From Acheta domesticus (taxonomy: Eukaryota > Arthropoda > Insecta > Orthoptera > Gryllidae): DNA of 64,000 bases. The notes beneath the pieces were generated by a model. The model made no database searches. It had not been told where the DNA came from and saw only the letters and a list, made by a program, of their open reading frames with translations. Both the position numbers and the translations under genes were made by a program. This document shows positions 13,501 through 25,995 of the stretch, piece by piece. How positions within the stretch are numbered: the stretch's first letter is position 1; the number at the start of each line of letters is the position of its first letter. The stretch covers positions 142,684,303-142,748,302 of the forward strand of contig JAHLJT010009436.1 in assembly GCA_031308135.1 (NCBI GenBank), given 5' to 3'.

Positions 13501-14935
13501 GCAACATTTTAATGGAGTACGTGTGTGCGTAAGTGTACGTTTATGACGCTTGAACTTTAGGTACAATTTTAAGAGACGTTATAACTGAATCAGTGAGCGG
13601 AAAAACAGTGCAACTCCAAAGTCCTTGTTTTGAGAAAAAAACAAAAGTATGTTCGGCGCAAAACGTGTACATTTTACAACAATCAAATGCACAGAGAAGA
13701 AGTAAGGAATGACTCCCTCTACAAGAGATTACTGTTCAGAGCTTACTGTTACTGGGAAGCTGTACAGCCAAAAACAGATCCTGGAGTTATACCGTTTTCT
13801 CACTCAATATTTGTTGAACATAAAACAAAGTAACTAACTTTTATTAAGCATACTTTTATTAATGAATTTTTACACAATATGATAGTTTAGAACTGTATTG
13901 ATTTTATTATGATTCCTGCTGATTTTCATTGCGTGTCTCCCAAGACGCAATATGATAGTAAACTCCAAGATTTCCCCACTCATGTACTGGAATACTTTTT
14001 ATATTGTTGATCTTCTTCACATTCATTGGTAATTGTTTCTTGTAGGACAGTCCGTTTGGAAAAGTTGGAGTGATGCGAGCCTTGAGACATTTAAATGTGT
14101 TTGTAACTAGTAACTAAAATATTATCTGCTGTAAAACTGTCATAGATTAACTAATTATAGTTTGAAACTGAGAAGACTTCTTTATTTCTTTAGATAGTTG
14201 ATTTGCAAATGTTTTTACAATAATTTGGTCACTAGCTTTTGAAGTCCGTTATACCTGTATGTTTCATTACTGATACTGTAAATGGTTTTAATTTGTGACT
14301 GATTACAAACATATACTCACAATCTTTTGGTAGATAAATTCGATCATGCCTTCTTATGACTTGTTTGACGTTTGGAAGGCTCTGTCGCATGGAAGGAAGG
14401 AATATTCACGAACACATAGACATTATGTAGATATTTAATTATTAGATATGTAACTACCGTTGCTTCTTGCAACTGAACAAACAACAATAACTCCCTCCAA
14501 CATTTACATTGCAGATCTATAGAGTCTATTACATACGAGTATGTCGAACTCAAGCGGCAAGAAGAACATAAGGTACTGGATGGAAGAACGATGTAACTGC
14601 AGGGGTTACTGAATATAATAAAAGGTAGCCTCGTAAATGCAAACATATTGTGTTAGTTGTGCTATTCTTCAACTCACAAGGAAAGGGGAAGTTTAAACGT
14701 GATTTTGTCTATCACGATTTAAAATATATGTCAATTTGGGAGTTGTACGGTTTTCCACTCACCGAGAGTAGTAAGTATTATTTGATAAGAACTATCGAGA
14801 ATTTCCCTACCGATTCCAAAGCAAACCGGGAAGAGTAATAAATCAAAATGAGTGAGAAGTGTAACATATTCGAGAAGTCGGTGAATAAGTTTGATAAAAT
14901 TATCATTGTTAGTGGGTGACAAAAGGAAAGTGACG
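13501..14935. other. AT-rich sequence, nothing recognised
   Basis: No supportable gene or repeat. Confidence 0.4.
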
Positions 14936-15012
14936 TAAGAGAGAGAGAAAGGGAGAGAAAAGGAGAGAGAAAGAAAGAGTAAGAGAGAGGAAGAGGTAAA
15001 AGAGTTAAAGAT
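14936..15012 (+). repeat. Purine (GA)-rich low-complexity tract
   Basis: An almost pure purine run of GAGAGA, GGGAGA and AAGA units sits on the plus strand. Such tracts can form triplex structures and are common slippage products. Confidence 0.85.
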
Positions 15013-16030
15013 AATTAAAGAGAGATTCGGAGTAAGTTACTCATGTGTGGGAAAATGTATTTCTAACAACTTTTTTTTTCAGGAAACGTCTTGGCAAACA
15101 GCATATGGAAGTGTCAATGGCTATTAATTTCTATCCTGAATTTGTTACTTAACTTTAGCAATTATATCAAGTTCCAGAATATGCTTATCTACGTTTCGAC
15201 AGAAAAATTACGTGTTTGATGAGTGGCAGTGAAAGCAGTGTATCTTTTACAGATCCTTTCACTTCCTTATTATTGCGCATATCTTTTCTTCTGTTTGTTT
15301 TTTTAAAATTTATTTGGGGGTGCAGTGTACTCTGAGAGGGCATAGTAGTTTTGGTACGTGACAACTATCACGTTATGGATCATTTAGTGCAATGCAAATG
15401 AGTGACTTTTTCAATTCAAATTTACGTTTCGTTTGAAATCACGTGGTGGATTTTTAATTTGTTATCTTCTTCAGCAATAGAAAGTAGTGATGTGTTATTA
15501 CTTCCTGGACCTCCTTATATTCATGTACTTCATTTTGTTAGCATTATTTTACTGAATGACTTTGCGACAATAACTAAAATTTCAAACTGCACAAGTTAGT
15601 AGAATAACCATTTTATTCATATCTTTGTGTTCACTGTTTTACCAAGAAATATTTATCGCATGAAACTCGAAACTGGAGCTCATCTTCAAGTACGTACATG
15701 TTCGAGTTAACTATTGTGTCTTCATCTTCGAAACAGCTTATTCGAAACACATAATGCTTTCAGCTCTAATGTTAATCCAAAGAGAATACTTTCCTATAAT
15801 CCCTTCACTCTTTAGTAGGTTTCATCATGAATTTTTGAAATCAAATAATAGAAATTCTTATTAAGGGCTACATATTAATATAACAAATTAATATTTAAAC
15901 TTTTCAGTGCCTTTTGGCTACATCTATGAACTTCTATCCACACTTTTTTGTCGTATAGGAGCCGGCAATAAATACGAGTATAAATCTATTCGTTGCGCCG
16001 GAATGAACGGGAATGAATATTATGCATGTG
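15013..16030. other. AT-rich sequence, nothing recognised
   Basis: No supportable feature. Confidence 0.4.
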
Positions 16031-16375
16031 AAATGAGGGCGAGATGGGAAAGTGGTTACACCGCACATGCGGAAGGGGGCGAGTGATCGAGACTGCGGCG
16101 TCGGTGGAGCAAACTGCGGCTGCGGCTGCTGCGGCGCCCAGCGGCCGACGCCGGCGCCTCACGACCGCGGTCGCCCTCCGCGGCGAAAGTGCGCTAAATT
16201 TACACGGGCGCCGCGGCGGGCGCCGGCCGTGGGCGGGCCAGTTCTGCACTCCTGGGCACACGCGAACCCCACGCGCTCGAGGGCGTCCCCTCGCTGACGT
16301 CACTCCGCCAGACATCGGTGTCACCGCCAACGCCGCTGCGCCGCCAATCTGTTGGTGTCCGCTTGGGTGACGCTT
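16030..16375. promoter_or_regulatory. CpG-rich island 4 with a CRE site
   Basis: Very CpG-dense DNA includes GCGGCTGCGGCTGCTGCGGC near 16117 and GGGCGCCGCGGCGGGCGCC near 16205. A full TGACGTCA lies at 16295-16302. Open frames of 81-136 codons occur in several frames at once and look like GC-driven artefacts. Confidence 0.5.
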
Positions 16376-17045
16376 TGAGGAGCAAACGTGTTGCAATCTT
16401 CAATTTTAACGTTCCCAAACATAGTGTTCAAATGGTCTCATACGTAATATGTGACCCCTCGGACACAGTTGTCACCACATGTAGACCCGATATCTCAGAC
16501 AACTATTAAGATTTCCAGTGTATTTGTTTGTTTACTTATTTATTCACTTACTTGTTCACTTTTTAATTAATTTATTAACTTAATTACTCACTTATTTAAT
16601 TATTTATTGAATTGTTTTTTCGTTCTACTCGAGTCGTTTCTATGTACACATATCATGATGTATGGGAAAAATTCATAGACATAGTTAGGAATGGAAAGTA
16701 ATGAGGTAGTGTTGGAATTGGGGACCTGAGGGAAATCAGAAACTCACAAGTGATCTCGTATATGGGCAATGTTCCTTTGGAATACTATCATCTTTGTCAA
16801 ACGTAAAGTTTGCTTTTTAACTCATTACCACGAAATCACAAGCAAGTTCATTTGTACTGTTTGTGAGGAAGAACTATTTACCAGGATTTCTGATTTAATA
16901 TTTTCTAAGCTTTAATATAAAATAAGCTTTCTTTTTCGCATGACCTTCGTATTCTCGCATTTATATTCTCTTAATCGAATGCAGGGCTAGCGTTTTCGAA
17001 ATCATAGAACGCAAACGGTTTATGCATACTCGGCAACGGTAAGAA

Positions 17046-17345
17046 GTGATGTGTGCACGCTTGTGTGTTTGCGCGCGCCGGGGCCACCCAGCTGACCGTC
17101 ACCTGTCATCGTTTGCCTGTGCTGCAAGTTGGAGGGGGGCGGAGCGCGCTCGGGGACTCTTGGCATTCCGCCGCCGCCCCCGCCGCCCAGAGGGTTTCCC
17201 CGCGCCGCGCCGCTTCTCCCACGCGCCTGTTGACCGAAGAAGCGCAGTAGCAGCTGCCAGGAAAGCCACTGAGACAGAAGCCCGCAATTGGGAAAATCCG
17301 GAGATCGACTGCTGATGCATTCCGAGGTAAATAGATGACGTCACC
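17046..17345. promoter_or_regulatory. CpG-rich island 5 with a CRE site
   Basis: A CpG-dense block with CCGCCGCCCCCGCCGCCC near 17170 is followed by a full TGACGTCA at 17336-17343. It lies about 0.7 kb from island 4, so the two could be one promoter/enhancer region. Confidence 0.5.
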
Positions 17346-18929
17346 CTCAGGTAACCCTACGGCGTCATTGGTCATTCTTGATGTAGGAGTATTACATACA
17401 CGTTTCGTTTTGTTGAGTAGTGCTAACAATGAATCTTCACTTCAGTTATTTGAATTAAATACTCTATTAAATCCAAGTCCGCAACTGAAGCTCTGTAGCC
17501 AGGAAGAACTTTTGTTCGTGTTCCGACGGTAGGAGATTTCCAACATCATTAAGTCGGATAATGGTCGGAAAAACACTTTCCCTGAATGACAATCTGGAAG
17601 GTGACTGCTTTGGTCTCTTCTTTATGCAGTTTCAATCTCGCTAACTCTAGGCGAATGTTGATCAATACCCTAAACAACAGACCATGGACCGCGCGCAAGT
17701 ACTGTAATTTCAGATTTGATAAATCCTACACCCAAAGGAAATTCCCAATGATAAATTCAGACCACCTGAATAACCATTTCCTCTTCTAAGCGAATGATAG
17801 TAATGCCTAACCCTGTACCATTCCTCCAAATGACATCAAACATATAAGTAAATTTTATTGAGGACTCTAGATGGAATGACTTCACTCTTGTTTAGACTAA
17901 TACTAAGTTAGCTTTATATTATTAATGTAAAATATCTCTTATAGAGCGAGGTTAAAGCGCGTAAAATAAAAGCGAGGCGAGACGAAACAGTGAACCTTAC
18001 CGGCGCATAACCTTTACAGAGTCAAAGTAATGAAATAGTTTCCCTTGCTTCTACGACAAAAAGTGGTGACAGAGTTGATCTCAATATACAGAACAAAGGA
18101 AAAGATATTACTGTTTTTGTTTATTTTGCCCCCTCTCCACGCACAATGAATAAAGAAGAATGAGGTAATAGGTTGCAATTGCTTGCAATAATGTTCCGCC
18201 GCTGTGAGATAGTGAGGGGCAGCAAGAGACAAGGACTTAGATCTTCACGCGTTCACGTGAAAACAACTATACGAAAAAACGGAAACAACAAATTCACTCA
18301 CTTTCCGAACTAGTTTTTCTTCCAATATCAGCGCCAACTTCAGCATACTTGCTATACTGCTGGACTCTTACTACATTACGGAGGTAAGTCACACACAGAG
18401 GAGAAATCAGACCAACATTCGTCCCTAAAAATGGAATTGGATACGAGATCGGAAATGAAGATTGTGCCGTTTTTTCAAAGTTCCAATGGAGGGAAACACA
18501 CCAACATTCTCTTGAAATTCTTCAGTGTAAAAATGGTGACCACCAACACGGCCCCTAACATTTTCATCTAGGCAGTGGTTTTGTTCGACCCCAGTACTTT
18601 AGCTTGTGCCTAAAGTCCGCCATAGTGGAGACTCCGAACTAGGACTTTTTGATTTACGAAGTTTCAGTTGCTGCATCACTACTACATACTCACCCCTTCT
18701 TGGAAATACAGAATAGCATACTTTTCATTGTAAACACTGTAAAGAACGATTTCGCATTATCAAATAAAATTTCGCTCACATTGTAAGCCATTCATTTCAG
18801 TAATTTGCAAGATTGTTCCGAAGTATTGACAACTAAAAACCCTTGAAACGAATAGGAATACTTTTTAACTACAGTAGCCTGTGGTAAATTAAAATATTTT
18901 ACCACTCCTGGTAGCGTTTAACACAAACG
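17346..18929. other. AT-rich sequence, nothing recognised
   Basis: No supportable gene, RNA or repeat. Confidence 0.4.
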
Positions 18930-19085
18930 ATCACTTGAATTCTTCTCCAGACAGCGGTTGAATTTGACCTAGCTCGCCAAGAAGGGTCGAAGATCCACCA
19001 CTGTCTGGAATCGACCCATAGGATCTCAGAGTTGTTGAAATGAAAACGGTAAAGCTGGCTCTGAGCTAACTCATACGGTTTAATT
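18930..19085 (-). mobile_element. ~500-bp SINE, head-end fragment (copy 4)
   Basis: On the minus strand the tRNA-like head (TTAGCTCAGAGCC, then a B-box-like GGGTCGATTCC) is followed by the family's AGGTCAAATTCAACCGCTGTC. The element then breaks off near 18930, so only about the first third is present. The family is described at 1431-1936. Confidence 0.6.
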
Positions 19086-20084
19086 TTTTGGAATGAAAAT
19101 AATTTATACTGAATAAAGAGAACCAACTATTTGAATTGCTAAGCCCCTTCTTACAAAATCATGTATTTCCATTATATTTCCAGTGTATCTGGTCCCCAAA
19201 GATCCATAATCTTCGGGGATCGCGTGTTGAAGGTATGAATACGCCGTTAAATCCCAGCTTCTTTAACTTCACTCTATTGTAAAATGCCATTACTCTCACC
19301 TTTCTATCAAGATTTTAAAAATTACAATAAAAACTAATTTCTTGAACGTAGAAATTCAGTCGGTTCCTCAGAATATCGCAATATTTTACTTGTATAAAGT
19401 ACCGGTATCTTCATTTATCTCTCGACATATGAAGTGCCGGTATCTTCATATGTTTTCAGCTCTATTAACTTGTCTGTAGGACATGACGTTCAAAACCGCA
19501 GCTATTCCTTCCTTCTTTCCCGTTTATGGTTCAGCTCTACACTTTGTCGTAATATGTCATTCTGTGAACTTTAACGTGCTGCCTGCGTAACACCCGGTGG
19601 CCTACATCTGTTCAACTGGTGTTACAAACAACACTATTCATCTCGTGGTTAAGTGTTTTTGTTGAAATATTCTCATCAATTTCAAGAAATGCTACAATGT
19701 TTGCTGCTGATTGTTTTTAAATACGTTTCATTTCTCCATCGTTTTGATGTTGGTCAAAATTATTAACTTTGTTCTATGTAAAATACACCAGCGTTTAACT
19801 GAGCACAGGATTTTCCGAAACAAATGGTTCTAGAGAAATTGATGACGACAGTTTGGCAAAAGTTGGCTGAAATATTATCAGTACACAAGTTTCAATTTAA
19901 TTATTTTAATTAACCCAACCATTATTAATTATACGATAAATACTATGATACGTTGTAGTGTCACTAGTTTTTGACGAGTTCCATTATATAGCCGTGTTTA
20001 GTTTCTTTCGTTGAAACGATGTTCATTAATAGGGAGAACAAGAACTAGAAAGTAAACGTGATTACACTCGTAGTAGATATGAAT
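19086..20084. other. AT-rich sequence, nothing recognised
   Basis: A short near-duplicate GTGCCGGTATCTTCAT / GTACCGGTATCTTCAT is present near 19399-19450. Nothing else is supportable. Confidence 0.35.
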
Positions 20085-20212
20085 ATGACCGTGAACTTAA
20101 AACATGAACGTGAACCTAAACTTGGACCTGAACCTGAATCTAAATAAGGTCATGAACCTAAATCGAACCTAAACGTGAATGTGAAAGGGAACATGAACGT
20201 AGGTGAATGTTA
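20085..20212 (+). repeat. Degenerate GAACCT/GAACGT minisatellite
   Basis: About twenty degenerate 6-bp units of the type GTGAAC, CTAAAC, CTGAAC and ATGAAC are tandemly arranged. CCTAA pentamers occur within it but never as the clean CCTAA array of an arthropod telomere. Confidence 0.7.
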
Positions 20213-20224
20213 ATAAGACCGTGA

Positions 20225-20580
20225 TCGTGACCGCACCTTTTCCCTTCTGTTTTCTCCGTAGACGCCTACCCATCTCTCGCGACTTGCGGGAAGCCAGGTC
20301 CATCGCGAGTGCGTCAGAGGGCGAGCAGTGGCTTCCGGGCGCGGGCGTCTTCCGTCGAAGGGGAGCGTGGGTCGGGGTCAGGGTCGGCTGCTCTGCGCAA
20401 GCGCACGCGCGCGCGCTCACGGAAGCTGCGCCCGAACATTCCGCGCAGTACCACGCACGTCGCGAGAAATACGCGGAAGACCGCGGGTCCCCGAAGGCCC
20501 TGGACTCCGAAGGCTCGCGCGCGCTCAGATGTCGAGATAGCGCTTGTCTCAAGTCGTGTTGCTCCGAGTGTCCCCTGTCA
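20225..20580. promoter_or_regulatory. CpG-rich island 6
   Basis: CpG-dense DNA includes an alternating CG run, GCGCACGCGCGCGCGC, near 20399. Open frames of up to 129 codons run on both strands simultaneously, so none is credible as a gene. It is a candidate CpG-island regulatory element. Confidence 0.45.
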
Positions 20581-22254
20581 TTAATCTTTTAGGTTTGGGC
20601 TTCCTAAAACAAGACGGACCGCTAAACACCACTACAACCAGAATAAGAATAAGTAGCAGTGGGATACACACAGTTTTTTTCATTTTATTTAATGCTGAAA
20701 TAGAATCGGGCTTTTAAAAGTACAGTCTTAAGAATGTACACAGGTCCTTATCATGTACAATACAATGACATGGGAGTGTAAACATGACAGAGCCGGAGTC
20801 CTAGACAAAATATTGTCATGAATGTTAATTGATAGTTTGTACACTGCATTTTCTCAACATTTTCATTGTTGACAAATGTTTTGTAAATCCCCCCCCCAAA
20901 AAAAGAAACGCATATTAAATATGTAATGGCGTAGGATGCGACAACATTTTCCCAATATTAGTGACGTACGCAATTCCTAGATGATTTAAAGATTAAATTC
21001 AATTTTTGTTGGTACCTAGTATTATTGTTATTTATTAGTTTGGACATTGTGAATACTTAAATTTCAGAGTTTTATTTGACACTAATACATTGCATTTGCT
21101 ATTTTATGCAATGATTTGCTCTGGAACTGTCAGAAGTTTGACATTTGTTTCCACTGTACCTCTTGTTTGTATGAAGGACGTTCAAAAGAGTTATAGTATA
21201 TGGATGAAGTACATTTTGTCTTATAGATGGGAATTTTATTTGATAGAGATAATTTTTATTTTCTGTATCGGACTAACGTATTTATTTCCAATACTTGTTT
21301 CCTCAATCTTTTTAAGAATATGCATCGCACAGTGCGATAGTCGAGTGAATATTGGTCTTTGCTTGTGATAATTATTTTCTACATATCTTTATTCTAGGAC
21401 AACTCCCTCAGCAAAGAGTAAAAGTGATTTAAAATAGATTTTGCTATATTCACCTTTAAGCACCATCTACGTAGCAAAAATTGATTTTAGTAGGGTGAAA
21501 TTAAAAATTCTGTAACGCAATATGATGATCTTTATCTGATGAAAAAAATCACTCTCATCAGCGAAGGTAGGAAAACATGTTTTCCGATGTGAGGTTAGTG
21601 GTGTAGATCAAATGAAGGTTTGAATCTAAGATGCTGCCCTGAGTTTACGATGAAGCATTTTGAATAAAAAGAAGATATTTCGCGTTTAACATAGTTATTT
21701 TTTTTCAAAATCGTAGCGTTAAGAGAATTAATATTTTTTGATAAATAATTTAGTATTTTTTCGTTAGTCATTTTTCTTTGAGATCATGCTTAGTAGTGGG
21801 GATCTTCATTACTATCAAACGTTAGCTAAAACTCAAGTTATTTTATCATCTTCAATATCTCTTTATCTCTTACGTAAAGATACAAATGTACGCAAATGGA
21901 GTAAATCTAATTTCCGGGAACACGTGCTTTTCTTTGTATAACACATTCATGATACAACATGTTTGCTTCATGAATGCGTCATGCAATCTTTATCTTCTCA
22001 TATCTTTGGTAGACACAATGAGCAGAAATTATACCGTCGAATTCTGTTTCCTTTTTTCTTGCTTTTCATTCCATTTCATGTTACCCATAAAGAGTATTCT
22101 AACAGAAACTTGTGTTCATGATATTGTTATTACATTCTACATGTACGTCGATTAAGTTATGCGAGATTATAGTAGAGTCTCGTATTTTACAGAAACGCTA
22201 CTTGGTTGTCATGTCCATAAATACACAAATTTGCCCATGTGTTTTTTATTACAA
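20581..22254. other. AT-rich sequence, nothing recognised
   Basis: A C9 run lies near 20889. The hydrophobic open frames at 21090-21368 and 21886-22155 have AT-driven Phe/Ile/Leu composition and no recognised domain. Confidence 0.35.
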
Positions 22255-23257
22255 TTTACCCGGGAGTGGTAATGCGGGGGTCTGTGGGACCCCCACGATC
22301 CTTTCTTCCCGCTTATTGTATTTCCCATGTTGGCTACCCTGACCATTGCTTTAGTACCTTTCTCTTTTTGTATCATGATATTTAGTGTGCTCTCAGTCTG
22401 CCACTTGAATGAGTTTTATCTGTGTAGCAAGCTATTGTTTTGTTTGGGGTGCCCAGAGACCCCCACGTTACCTTCTACGTTATAAAAGGTGTCTGCGGTC
22501 TCGTACATTCTATTAGTTTGGGAACGTATTGCATGCTGTATTTTACGTTAGGATTCCCCTGCAAAACTAATGCTGAAGTACTACGAACATTTTCGGTCAC
22601 TTTATATGTTACGAAAGGAGTGGAAGAATAGGCCAACTTTTGTTGAAAGCGGGAACAGAATATCGTTACTCACCGCCTTGGAAAAAGCAGTCTGCACGCA
22701 ATTCCAAAATACCAGGATAATGTTTTCCTTGTTTATTGATTTGGATATGATTCAGAGAATTAAAGAATCCACCAACATCAAAAATGAAATGGATTTAGAG
22801 AGGAATAAAAATGATCGCAGCACGTATAAGACTGACAAAGAGAAAATGATGACAGTAATTGTGCTAAGTATTTTGGCTGGGTCTATGAAATCAGGACACC
22901 AAAATCTTGCTGAATTGTGGAATGTGGATAATATGAGTATTGAAAATTTCCATTGTACTTTGAATTTGAAAAGATTTCAATTTCTGCTACGAAACATGGG
23001 CTTGGATGTGACAATACGCGCAGACCGGTAGAAAAATTAACTCCAAATATTAGATGCTTTCCTGATGAATTCTCAGAGTTGTTTAGCAACTTAATTCTTA
23101 GTAAATGGTTTAATTACACGAAAATAATAGAACAAGAATATTATATTAATTTATTTTTTAATCATTTAGCATATTTCATGAAAAGAGTGTGGGGGTCTGG
23201 AGACACCCCACGTTACCACTTTTGTTACAAAAAGTCACGTTACCACTGCCGGGTTAA
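22255..23257 (+). mobile_element. Defective piggyBac-type DNA transposon
   Basis: The left terminal repeat CCCGGGAGTGGTAA (22259-22272) is matched by TTACCACTGCCGGG (23240-23253), which reads CCCGGCAGTGGTAA on the other strand. The right end abuts TTAA (23254-23257); the left has TTTA (22255-22258), a one-base decay of the TTAA target. Both ends also carry a subterminal GGGGTC...GACCCC or GGGGTC...GACACCCC inverted motif, and the right end has a duplicated CACGTTACCACT. TTAA targets and CCC-starting repeats are hallmarks of piggyBac. The ~1.0-kb length, against 2-3 kb for complete elements, and the broken transposase show it is non-autonomous. Confidence 0.85.
22570..23200 (+). pseudogene. 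piggyBac transposase remnant
   Basis: The product would be a cut-and-paste transposase acting on TTAA sites. The first frame (22570-23031) reads through a piggyBac N-terminal domain with recognisable pieces such as LAGSMKSGHQNLAELW and LNLKRFQFLLRNMG. At about 23020-23030 the reading shifts frame; the +2 frame continues with EKLTPN, equivalent to the family's D-K-L-x-P-I-R stretch, to about 23200. After this only the element's right end follows. The DDE/D catalytic core and the C-terminal Cys-rich domain are therefore missing, and the remnant covers roughly one third of a usual 550-600-residue transposase. It lies inside the terminal repeats listed for 22255-23257 and can have no activity. 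Confidence 0.85.
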
Positions 23258-24283
23258 GTATTAGATTTGTTGAAAACAAATTGGAAAGGAATGAAAAATC
23301 AAGCAAATAAAACTTTTCACGAACAAATAAAAACTGTCCGGCTTTTATTTCTTAGAGAAAAGAATATAGTACGTACTACGAACACGTGTATTAAGTTCAT
23401 TGTAGAATATAGGATAAGTGATAAATATAATTGCATTCTCATTCCCAAATGATTAGTATAAAAGATTAGTTCTCTCTTAAAATGTCATCTTTCAACTACT
23501 TGAACCGAGTATTTGTAGAAGAAAACAAAATACGAGTTTGAGCAAAGGATTTTCATGTTTAACTGTATTCAAAATGCATAACCGAACTTAATAGCTTCAT
23601 CGTGAAAATATATTCATGAAAAAAGAGTACATAAAACACGCATTCTGAGATTTTATTAGTACAATTTAAATTCGAATTTGTTTCATCGCGGAGGAGCACC
23701 GAGTTTATGTTAGTCAATCTATATTATACAATTATTTATCGCAATTATGGATATGGAAATCGATCGCACCTCTCCTGAGTTCATTTTGAGATTAATTAGA
23801 GAAAGCTCAGTGGTTATGCAGGCGTTTACGGATTAGAGTTTCAACATCTTGAAAAAAACAACAACGATGGAAAGTACCTGTCTATCGCTATGACATAATG
23901 AAGTATCGATGAAAAACAATAAAGTTAATTTTTGCACAAAGATACCAATGTATTAAAAAAAGTTTCAGTGCATTTTGGTCTACCATTACCCTTAGAACTC
24001 GCCAAACCGTACTCAGACAGTCGGAAGTTCTTTCATTTTACCAATATAAATAATGTAGACTCATCGTTTGGAGGAACTTTGATGTAACCAGTTTCCCGTC
24101 AAAAATGTTCTTTTTCGAGAAAAATCGGCTTTTTGCTGCGCAAAATTCAAATATTCAACATTCAAATATTTTACTCTACACCGGGTCGAGGCACGGCACT
24201 ACAGCTGCGCTGCATGAGAGGGAAGGGGGTGAGCTCAGACCGAAGGCCCCGATACCTAAGGAGAACACAAACCTAAGCGACTG
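23258..24283. other. AT-rich sequence, nothing recognised
   Basis: No supportable feature up to the SINE that follows. Confidence 0.4.
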
Positions 24284-24760
24284 ATTGTTAGTGATTCCGG
24301 GCGCATCAACTGCTCAGATCATTATTCCCGTAAGCGTAGGGGATGTTATTATCGCGGAAGGTGGTGGTGATCTTTTCCCCTAAATGGCGAGGTCCGTCAC
24401 TGACCTACGCGGCGATTTGTTTTCCCCTACCAGGTATCCCCCACCAGCGAGGTCCCACCCCAGCCGGGACAAGCTCTAAGCTTCAGACATGTCTTCTGGC
24501 ATGCGTGTAGTGTAGTGCATGTTAGTGTAAGTGTTTGTAAGGGGAGGGGATTCGACAAGGAATAGGTATGAAAGATCGCGCGCGGTCCGTTGCCCGTTCG
24601 TTAGGTTACTGCTATGGCATTCGCCTGATGTTGCCCCTAAAACCACGGGAAAGTACCGATCAGACCAGTCGGCCGCTAGAATTCTCCTCCATACAGCAGC
24701 TGAATTCGACCTAGCGATGTAGCTAGTGGCGAAAATCATTCCACCGTCGCGACACAAACC
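24284..24760 (-). mobile_element. ~500-bp tRNA-headed SINE, copy 2
   Basis: The tail end ATTCCGGGCG lies near 24295. The body includes CCACCAGCGAGGTCCCACCC and the head-proximal GAATTCGACCTAGCG near 24703, matching the copies at 1431-1936 and 46598-47101. The tRNA head beyond about 24745 is poorly preserved. It is the most GC-rich of the copies. Confidence 0.7.
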
Positions 24761-25261
24761 TGAGCGAAAACTGTGGTGTTGCGCTGGACTTCTCGCAACC
24801 GACCTCCTCCTTTATCTCCACGCAGCGGAGTTATAGCGTGTGTCGCGAAGAAACGTAAAGCATTTGAATTGCGGGCGCAGAAGAATCAAAAAAGGCTAGT
24901 TTTCCCGCAAGAGATCGACCGAAAATTGATTGCACCAAACTTCCTTAAATCGCGATAAGAGTCTATGTGATTTTTCGTCGGTGTAGTTAAGGACGGCTGT
25001 TGATACCTTTTCTTGTCAGTACGACAACATAGTAGTTAACCTTCTGTGATGGCTGTAATTGAATATAGTATTAATACCCAATGTATCAACAATTTTTTGG
25101 ACTGTTCTGTCAGTTTAAGTTTCTGAACATTTTCGTTCAGTGCGCCAAAAGAGAACAAATATAATTATTCCATCTATATCTTATGATATATCATCTTACA
25201 TATATCCAATATATCCATCTATAACTTCGATTTTGTACTTTTGTAATGTAATTTTTTGCAA
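24761..25261. other. AT-rich sequence, nothing recognised
   Basis: No supportable feature. Confidence 0.35.
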
Positions 25262-25995
25262 TTTTTGAAAGTTGCGCCGAAATGCGACCAGAACAAGTTT
25301 TTATGCCGCCCTTTGATTAATTCGAGGAGGAACGTTAAAGAAAACGTTGGGAGCCGTTTTTGAGAAAAAAGTGTTTAAAAATTACATCTGTTTAACCCAA
25401 AATTACGCAAAAACTACTTGTATTTTCAAAATGTTTACGCGTTCTTATTTAAAGATCTGTCTTTACAGGCAGATTTCATTCGGGAATACATCTCTATCTT
25501 CAATTTTGTAGTTGTAGGAAGACGACGAAAATAATTTTGAACTTTTGCCATTTTCGGAAAATCAAGGATTTTAACGAAAATGCGACCGGCATAATTCATT
25601 CAAAAGTTTATTACGCTATCCAAGGACAAAGCGTAATAAAAAAATTTGGAACCCTTTTGGAGAAAATTTAGAAAATGTTGACACTTCATGTTAAGTACCA
25701 ACAAAAATCAAAATATCCATTTCAAACTCGCAAGATCCTGATTTCATTCAGATCGATCGGGCAATATCAATTTTGGAAAAAATGAACGATTAAGGCGTTA
25801 GCGTTGACCAAGGGCAGTCTATATTTAATCGATTTTTCGGTATCAAGGTATCACAAAAAATGGATTGTGATCACAGAACGTGTTAGAGAAAGTTATTTAC
25901 AATACACAGGAAAGAGATTCATTCAGTTTTTCGTTACCAGGGTCCGGCAATTAAAGATTTTGTCGAAAATTCGCCGCACGGAGCACGAAGAAAAA
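25262..25995 (+). repeat. Divergent member of repeat family A (right part)
   Basis: It shares blocks in order with family A: GGGAGCCGTTTTTGAGAAAA (25349), ATCTCTATCTTCAATTTTGT (25491), GTAGGAAGACGACGAAAA, a TTTTTCGGTATCAAGGT motif (25834) and CCGGCAATTAAAG near 25945. The 54-nt terminal hairpin is not present and the left end is not recognisable. I read it as an older or sister subfamily. Confidence 0.55.

Noticed and set aside
20085..20212. Telomeric (CCTAA)n array
   Set aside because: Units are degenerate hexamers, and CCTAA never appears as consecutive units.
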